Part shown: positions 7,962 through 11,764 of the stretch, piece after piece
Layout of the letters: the number at the start of each line of letters is the position of its first letter
How positions within the stretch are numbered: the first letter of the stretch is position 1
Source of the DNA: Fibrobacter sp. UBA1313
GTDB lineage: Bacteria; Fibrobacterota; Fibrobacteria; Fibrobacterales; Fibrobacteraceae
DNA length: 11,764 nt
Direction: 5' to 3'
Assembly (NCBI GenBank): GCA_002307115.1
Contig: DBTP01000118.1
Span: 1-11,764, forward strand
Position numbers and translations under genes: made by a program
The notes under the pieces: model-generated
Told to the model about the DNA's origin: nothing
What the model saw: only the letters and a program-made list of their open reading frames with translations
The model's database searches: none

Positions 7962-9410
7962 TTAATCTCCAAGACGGCGGGCGATTTCGATCAACGTTTG
8001 TACGCCAATCCCAGTCGCACCGTGGTTTGTGTATTTCCAAGGCTTGGTCACAAATGCGGTTCCTGCAATATCCCAATGAGTCCATTTAATGTTCTCCGGG
8101 AGAAATTCGCGGAGAAACAAAGCGGCAGCGATGGCACCGACATTGGGGCTTGAATTGCAAAGATCGGCAAATTTGTCCTTAATCTCATCAGCGTATTCGT
8201 CTTCCAATGGCATGGGCCAGAACTTTTCACAAACGGAGGAACCACCTTCGATCACCTTACGGGCAAATACTTCATCATTGCTAAAGAAACCGGTGACGGC
8301 ATAACCCAAAGAGCGCACCATCGCTCCTGTGAGAGTCGCTAAATCCACAAGGTGCGTGGCTTTCACGAGGCCCGCTTCTGCAAAACCATCGGTGAGCGCC
8401 AAACGGCCTTCCGCATCGGTGTTATCAATCATCACGGTCTTACCGTTCTTAGCCGTAAAAATATCCCCCGGAAGCATAGACTTAGAACCAATGCGATTTT
8501 CACAAAGACAAAGAATGGCTGTGACATGGATAGGGAGTTTCAACTTCGCAATCGCACTAATGGCTCCGAGAGCTGCTGCAGCACCAGACATATCGCTGCA
8601 CATTTCCCACATGCCTTTCGCAGGCTTTAAGCTGATTCCACCCGTATCAAAAGTCAAACCCTTTCCGACAATCGCAAAATGCTTGTCTTTAGGGGCCTTG
8701 CTTGGCTTATAAGTCAAAGTCACCATGTAAGGCTCAAACTGACTGCCTTTGCCGACAATATTGATGCCTGTAAAACCCTCTTTCGTGAGTTGAGTGGAGT
8801 TACGAACTTTGATTTCCAACCCCAGTTCCTTGGCCACTTTTTTCGCTTGGGCGACAAACGCTTCTGGAGGTAAATCGGTCCCCGGAGTATTGATCAAATC
8901 GCGGGCAAGGGTAATGGATTCTTGCTCGATCGCCACTTCAGCGGCCACTTTTTGGAATTCCTTCGTGTGCTCCATTCCCACGATTTCATACGTCACCGCA
9001 AATTTTTTCTTGGGCTTGCTCTTGTATTTGTCAAAAGAATATTCGGAGTAATAAAGACCGTGCAAAATAGCCTTCACCTGCTCTTCTGCAGCATCGGCGA
9101 GCATAAGGCTCATCGTGTTGATTTGTTTTTTTTGAGCAAATTGACCCAAACGATAACCGGCCATACGAAGATGATCCAATGAGGATAGACCACGTTCTTT
9201 GGAGGCATTTACAAATGCAGTAGAAACACCATCGATTTCCAGATATTCAAGATCTTCGAAAGGGCCGTCTTGCATGCCTTCAAGAACGGTTTCAGCTTGT
9301 GTTGTGCCAGTTTCAGAAAGTACAGCGGAAAATTGAATTGATTTTTTTACAAAAAAGAGGGCGTTAGCGGTTGCTTTGCCAGATGCTTGGTTTTCAAATT
9401 TAAATTTCAT
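7962..9410 (-). CDS. pepA: leucyl aminopeptidase, M17 family
   Basis: This is a cytosolic two-metal exopeptidase that removes N-terminal residues from peptides and is normally a hexamer. The 482-residue protein has a variable N-terminal domain (to about 170) and the M17 catalytic domain. All expected active-site residues are present at a constant offset of 20 from E. coli PepA numbering: K250 (VGKGLTFDTGG), D255, K262 (SLKP), D273 (SDMSG), D332, E334 and R336 in the signature NTDAEGRL (330-337). The ATG at 9410 is preceded by GGGGA with a short spacer. It is the first gene of the pepA-guaA-hflX run. In E. coli PepA also binds DNA (carAB control, Xer recombination); nothing here shows whether this protein does. 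A 14-bp palindrome lies about 85 bp upstream. Confidence 0.96.
   Translation of the reverse strand: MKFKFENQASGKATANALFFVKKSIQFSAVLSETGTTQAETVLEGMQDGPFEDLEYLEIDGVSTAFVNASKERGLSSLDHLRMAGYRLGQFAQKKQINTMSLMLADAAEEQVKAILHGLYYSEYSFDKYKSKPKKKFAVTYEIVGMEHTKEFQKVAAEVAIEQESITLARDLINTPGTDLPPEAFVAQAKKVAKELGLEIKVRNSTQLTKEGFTGINIVGKGSQFEPYMVTLTYKPSKAPKDKHFAIVGKGLTFDTGGISLKPAKGMWEMCSDMSGAAAALGAISAIAKLKLPIHVTAILCLCENRIGSKSMLPGDIFTAKNGKTVMIDNTDAEGRLALTDGFAEAGLVKATHLVDLATLTGAMVRSLGYAVTGFFSNDEVFARKVIEGGSSVCEKFWPMPLEDEYADEIKDKFADLCNSSPNVGAIAAALFLREFLPENIKWTHWDIAGTAFVTKPWKYTNHGATGIGVQTLIEIARRLGD
7967..7970 (-). promoter_or_regulatory. guaA ribosome binding site inside the pepA tail
   Basis: On the minus strand GGAG, followed by an 8-nt spacer that includes the pepA TAA, precedes the TTG start of guaA. 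The site is made from the last Gly-Asp codons of pepA, so ribosomes ending pepA would cover it. This is the main support for the unusual TTG start and suggests coupled translation. Confidence 0.6.
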
Positions 9411-9493
9411 AGTTCCCCAAAGATAACAAAAGCGGGTGATGGAGTCGCCTGCCTGCTAGTCTTTTCCACTTACAGAAGACGAGTTTTCGATAC

Positions 9494-9507
9494 TTTCAAA
9501 TTTGAAA
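9494..9507. promoter_or_regulatory. 14-bp perfect palindrome upstream of pepA
   Basis: TTTCAAATTTGAAA reads identically on both strands and lies about 85 bp before the pepA ATG, in a position suited to an operator. An overlapping near-palindrome (CAAATTT-GA-AAATTTG) continues to 9512. It is A/T-rich, so chance is a real alternative. No regulator can be named. Confidence 0.3.
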
Positions 9508-9590
9508 ATTTGTTTTGAACTTTCCTTTCTGAACTACTGCTTGAAAAATACCTATCTGAGAAGGCTCATAAAGGATATTGGAACTTGTGC

Positions 9591-9628
9591 TTTTCAAAGG
9601 CCTCAAAGGGTTCCTTTGAGGTTGAAAA
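9591..9628. repeat. strong bulged hairpin
   Basis: An inner perfect 9-bp stem, CCTCAAAGG (9601-9609) and CCTTTGAGG (9613-9621), has a GTT loop. Outer arms TTTTCAA (9591-9597) and TTGAAAA (9622-9628) add 7 more pairs, with a 3-nt bulge AGG on the left. TCAAAGG occurs twice in the left arm (9594-9600, 9603-9609), so the right arm could pair in two registers. No T-run follows on either strand, so this is not a standard intrinsic terminator. Confidence 0.7.
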
Positions 9629-9752
9629 TACTCCCCTGATAAAAGCAATCACTACAGGGTAATGCAAAGATCCACAGAGCGAGATTCTCATTGTAGCAAG
9701 TCCACCCATGCGAACTTAAACGGCTTCTCATGCTGGTGGCGTTGCTTAAATG

Positions 9753-9759
9753 GGTGGCA
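9753..9759. repeat. left copy of 7-bp target-site duplication GGTGGCA
   Basis: GGTGGCA directly abuts the left terminal inverted repeat of the 112-bp element. The identical 7-mer abuts the right terminus at 9872-9878. Identical flanks at exactly the repeat ends are what transposition leaves behind. Confidence 0.65.
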
Positions 9760-9871
9760 TCATTACTGTCCAAAATAAGAATTTGATTGATCTTGAAATT
9801 GCAAAATCAGCTCAAAATCGCCACTTTTTAGCTACCAGAAATATTGGCACATTTATTTTGAACAGTAGTGA
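9760..9871. mobile_element. 112-bp MITE-like non-autonomous element
   Basis: The element starts TCATTACTGTCCAAAATAA (9760-9778) and ends with the inverted copy at 9853-9871, whose reverse complement is TCACTACTGTTCAAAATAA; 17 of 19 positions match. The 74-bp interior is A/T-rich and too short for a transposase. GGTGGCA flanks both ends as a 7-bp direct repeat. These together fit a miniature inverted-repeat element mobilised by a transposase encoded elsewhere. The family is not certain: the termini and duplication size recall some IS4-group elements, but this is from memory and weak. Removing the element and one GGTGGCA would restore a continuous upstream region about 30 bp before the putative radical SAM promoter. 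Confidence 0.65.
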
Positions 9872-9878
9872 GGTGGCA
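9872..9878. repeat. right copy of 7-bp target-site duplication GGTGGCA
   Basis: Identical to 9753-9759 and directly adjoining the right terminal inverted repeat. The reconstructed uninterrupted site contains GGTGGCACC, which is symmetric about its central base. Confidence 0.65.
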
Positions 9879-9898
9879 CCGTTGTTAACTTGTGCATT

Positions 9899-9928
9899 TT
9901 GTTTTTTCCGCATTGATTAAGATATAAA
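9899..9928 (+). promoter_or_regulatory. candidate sigma70-type promoter for the radical SAM gene
   Basis: TTGTTT (9899-9904) and TATAAA (9923-9928) are separated by 18 nt. Transcription would begin near 9935, giving a leader of about 48 nt before the chosen ATG at 9983. The region is A/T-rich, so the match is only moderately significant. Confidence 0.4.
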
Positions 9929-9972
9929 CTGATTTGCTTTTATGTGCACTATATTTTATATTTACTGCACAC

Positions 9973-9977
9973 AAGGG
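9973..9977 (+). promoter_or_regulatory. ribosome binding site that sets the radical SAM gene start
   Basis: AAGGG lies 5 nt before the ATG at 9983. The frame is open back to a GTG at 9944, but that start has no such site, would be only about 9 nt from the predicted transcript start, and adds 13 hydrophobic residues unlike the family N-terminus. Confidence 0.6.
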
Positions 9978-9982
9978 CAGTT

Positions 9983-11260
9983 ATGCAAAAAACGATAGCG
10001 GAAAAGTTGACTATTCTATCGGCAGCGGCGAAATACGACGTGTCGTGTTCTTCCAGTGGTTCTCGCCGTGCAACACCTCAGGGTGGCATGGGAAATGCGG
10101 CTTCCATGGGCATTTGTCATTCGTTTACGGAAGATGGTCGCTGTATTTCACTGCTCAAAATTCTTTTCTCCAATGCCTGCCGTTATGATTGCGCTTATTG
10201 CGTAAATCGCCGTTCCAACGATGTTCCGCGGGCTACTTTCGAAGTCGATGAAGTTGTTGAGTTGACTTTGGGGTTTTACGAACGCAATTATATTGAAGGG
10301 TTGTTTTTAAGTTCGGGGGTGATTCGTGACCCGGATTTTACAATGGAACTTCTCGTGCGCGTGGCGTGGAAACTCCGCCGTGTACACCGTTTTGGCGGCT
10401 ATATTCACCTGAAGGCGATCCCTGGGGCAAGCCCGGAATGGTTACAGCGGGCGGGGGAAGTCGCCGACCGTTTGAGCGTCAACATTGAGGTTCCTTCCGA
10501 GACGTCTCTGAAATTGCTCGCTCCAGACAAAAACTACGCTTCGGTTTATACGCCGATGAACTACATCGCCGAACGTAAGCTGGAATACGGCGGGGGAAAT
10601 CCATCGCGATACACACCCAGGTTTGTTCCGGCGGGGCAGACAACGCAGATGATCGTAGGGGCGAGCGGGGAATCGGATTTACAGATTTTGCGCTTGGCTT
10701 CGGGTTTTTATTCCGGGCAGCATTTGAAACGAGTGTATTATTCGGGCTATATTCCTGTGAATGCGGATAAACGGCTCCCGGTGGTGACGACAAAGCCGCC
10801 GTTGCTTCGCGAGCATCGCCTGTATCAGGCCGATTGGCTGATGCGCTTTTATGAATTTCGCTACGATGAAATTGTCGATGAATCCACGCCCCATCTCGAC
10901 GAACGTTTTGATCCCAAACTGGCGTGGGCTTTGCGGCATCCGGAGTTTTTTCCGGTGGATCTCAACACGGCTGATTATAGCTTAATTCTACGCATCCCGG
11001 GAATTGGGGTAAGGTCTGCGCGTTTGATTGTTTCCGGTCGGAGGTTTAGTCGTGTGGGGCTTGACGAACTCAAAAAAATGGGGGTCGCCTTGAAGCGGGC
11101 GAAGTACTTTATTTATCACCGGGAACTGCCGATTGGATTACGGACGCTTTATCCAGAAATGCTCACGATGCGCTTGCTTGCGGAATCCAAAGCTCCTTTA
11201 CAGCAGCTTTCTTTGTTTGACACCGGCCCAGGGATGCCCGCGGTTTCGGCATTATCCTGA
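9983..11260 (+). CDS. putative DNA modification/repair radical SAM protein with HhH domain
   Basis: This 425-residue protein matches the family annotated 'putative DNA modification/repair radical SAM protein' (the TIGR03916 type, linked to uracil-DNA glycosylase). Near the N-terminus it has EKLTILSAAAKYDVSCSSSG, then GICHSFTEDGRCISLLKIL, then the radical SAM motif CRYDCAYC: C66, C70 and C73, which bind the 4Fe-4S cluster that cleaves SAM. Three further cysteines (22, 45, 54) precede it. A barrel region follows (FYERNYIEGLFLSSG; KAIPGASPEWL; LSVNIEVPSE). Residues about 325-380 form helix-hairpin-helix motifs (LNTADYSLILRIPGIG), a DNA-binding fold. The tail has QLSLF (408-412), the bacterial sliding-clamp-binding consensus. 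The reaction is unknown; a role on damaged or modified DNA is inferred from domains and from the DUF4130 gene 20 bp downstream. Confidence 0.92.
   Translation: MQKTIAEKLTILSAAAKYDVSCSSSGSRRATPQGGMGNAASMGICHSFTEDGRCISLLKILFSNACRYDCAYCVNRRSNDVPRATFEVDEVVELTLGFYERNYIEGLFLSSGVIRDPDFTMELLVRVAWKLRRVHRFGGYIHLKAIPGASPEWLQRAGEVADRLSVNIEVPSETSLKLLAPDKNYASVYTPMNYIAERKLEYGGGNPSRYTPRFVPAGQTTQMIVGASGESDLQILRLASGFYSGQHLKRVYYSGYIPVNADKRLPVVTTKPPLLREHRLYQADWLMRFYEFRYDEIVDESTPHLDERFDPKLAWALRHPEFFPVDLNTADYSLILRIPGIGVRSARLIVSGRRFSRVGLDELKKMGVALKRAKYFIYHRELPIGLRTLYPEMLTMRLLAESKAPLQQLSLFDTGPGMPAVSALS
11204..11218 (+). other. sliding-clamp (DnaN) binding motif QLSLF in the radical SAM protein
   Basis: Codons for Gln-Leu-Ser-Leu-Phe, 13 residues before the C-terminus. 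QL[S/D]LF is the established beta-clamp-binding consensus of bacterial replication and repair proteins. The location in a probably flexible tail after the HhH region is typical of such motifs. Binding itself is inferred. Confidence 0.55.
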
Positions 11261-11280
11261 TATTTTGAGGATCATAATTG

Positions 11281-11764
11281 ATGACCCTTTTGTATGATGG
11301 TTCTTTTGACGGTTTTCTTACGGCGGTTTTTGAAGCGTTTCGCTTGCATCTGCCCGTGTCCCAGATTGTCTCTGAGGAACGTTATGAAGCGTCTCTTTTC
11401 GATGAAGAGCCGCACCGGATTTTCACGGAGGCTTCTTCCGCGAGCCGCGTGTGGGCGGGAATTAGGCAGCGATTGGATAACGACCGAGTTGCCATGCTGT
11501 ACGGCTCCTTTCTTTCGGAGCTCACAGGAATAGAAGATCATTTGTGGAGGTATTTGGGGCGACTTTTCAGGGAAGGCGCTGCCTTTGCCGCCAATCCCCT
11601 TGCGCATGAAGTTCTCCCATTACTGAAAGCGGCGGAGGCGGTGAAGCGGGAGCAACATCGGTTTCTGGGTTTTGTGCGTTTTCAGAAAACTCAGGAGGGG
11701 CTTCTTTTTGCAGAAATTGAGCCTCAGTGTGATGTTTTGTTTCTCCTGGTGGGGCATTTTCGGC
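11281..11764 (+). CDS. DUF4130-family probable DNA metabolism protein, 3' end missing
   Basis: The frame runs off the right edge after 161 codons. It opens MTLLYDGSFDGFLTAVFEAF and later has EAVKREQHRFLGFVRF (about 120-135), then LLFAEIEPQCDVLFLLVGHF, all typical of the DUF4130 / TIGR03915 'probable DNA metabolism protein' family, whose genes sit beside the radical SAM gene found here. In some bacteria this domain is fused to a C-terminal uracil-DNA glycosylase or UdgX-like domain; the window ends too early to tell. The start is ATG at 11281, 20 nt after the radical SAM stop. GAGG lies 10 nt upstream, rather far, so an in-frame TTG directly before the ATG (11278) is possible. The two genes are very likely one operon. 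No function can be shown from the sequence. Confidence 0.9.
   Translation, partial: MTLLYDGSFDGFLTAVFEAFRLHLPVSQIVSEERYEASLFDEEPHRIFTEASSASRVWAGIRQRLDNDRVAMLYGSFLSELTGIEDHLWRYLGRLFREGAAFAANPLAHEVLPLLKAAEAVKREQHRFLGFVRFQKTQEGLLFAEIEPQCDVLFLLVGHFR

Larger units (their letters stand above)
9411..9982. other. gene-poor divergent region between pepA and the radical SAM gene
   Basis: About 570 bp without a convincing gene. It holds, in order, the pepA leader, a 14-bp A/T palindrome (9494-9507), a strong hairpin (9591-9628), an 8-bp inverted pair CCACCCAT / ATGGGTGG (9702-9709 and 9750-9757), a MITE-like element with target duplication (9753-9878) and a likely promoter (9899-9928) for the radical SAM gene. 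I see no tRNA. A 56-codon open frame at 9750-9920 overlaps the element and is discussed as a finding. Confidence 0.6.

Noticed and set aside
9591..9628. Hairpin as a rho-independent terminator.
   Set aside because: No T-run follows on either strand, and both flanking genes point away from it.
9944..9982. GTG start adding 13 residues to the radical SAM protein.
   Set aside because: No ribosome binding site there, while AAGGG precedes the ATG at 9983, where family similarity begins soon after.
1..11764. CRISPR arrays, tRNA or rRNA genes, phage genes and replication origins.
   Set aside because: I saw no regularly spaced repeats, cloverleaf-like segments, phage proteins or clusters of origin boxes anywhere in the window.

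Overview
The window is a bacterial chromosomal segment of moderate GC, dense with housekeeping genes. It ends in an accessory DNA-repair module. GatB indicates a lineage that makes Gln-tRNA and/or Asn-tRNA by the indirect amidotransferase route. The Sec-type signal peptide and gene mix fit a Gram-negative-like bacterium. A Fibrobacter-type relative is my tentative guess from general impression only; nothing here proves the taxon.

Layout. Positions 1-206 hold no recognisable gene. A large minus-strand gene (207-3062) encodes an MFS-like membrane protein fused to a spermidine-synthase-like domain. Divergent from it, gatB (start at 3169) and a small two-membrane-segment protein (4638-4997) run on the plus strand. 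They converge on, and overlap by 11 bp, the 3' end of a minus-strand cluster transcribed pepA -> guaA -> hflX (9410 down to 4987). That cluster is very tight: 3 nt between pepA and a TTG-started guaA, and a 10-bp overlap between guaA and hflX. GuaA is a long form (600 residues) whose dimerisation region resembles the human-type enzyme more than the E. coli type.

A gene-poor stretch of about 570 bp (9411-9982) separates pepA from the divergent repair genes. It contains a strong hairpin, a 14-bp palindrome and a 112-bp MITE-like element (9760-9871). The element has 19-bp terminal inverted repeats (17/19 matching) and a 7-bp target duplication, GGTGGCA. A plausible sigma70-type promoter lies just after it.

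The right end carries a two-gene unit: a radical SAM protein with a CX3CX2C motif, extra conserved-looking cysteines, helix-hairpin-helix repeats and a C-terminal QLSLF sliding-clamp motif; then, 20 bp on, the start of a DUF4130-family 'probable DNA metabolism' gene cut by the window edge. Such pairs are known from protein family descriptions (radical SAM linked to uracil-DNA glycosylase, with the DUF4130 domain sometimes fused to a UDG/UdgX-like domain), but as far as I know their chemistry is unestablished. This is the best candidate for an under-described system in the window.
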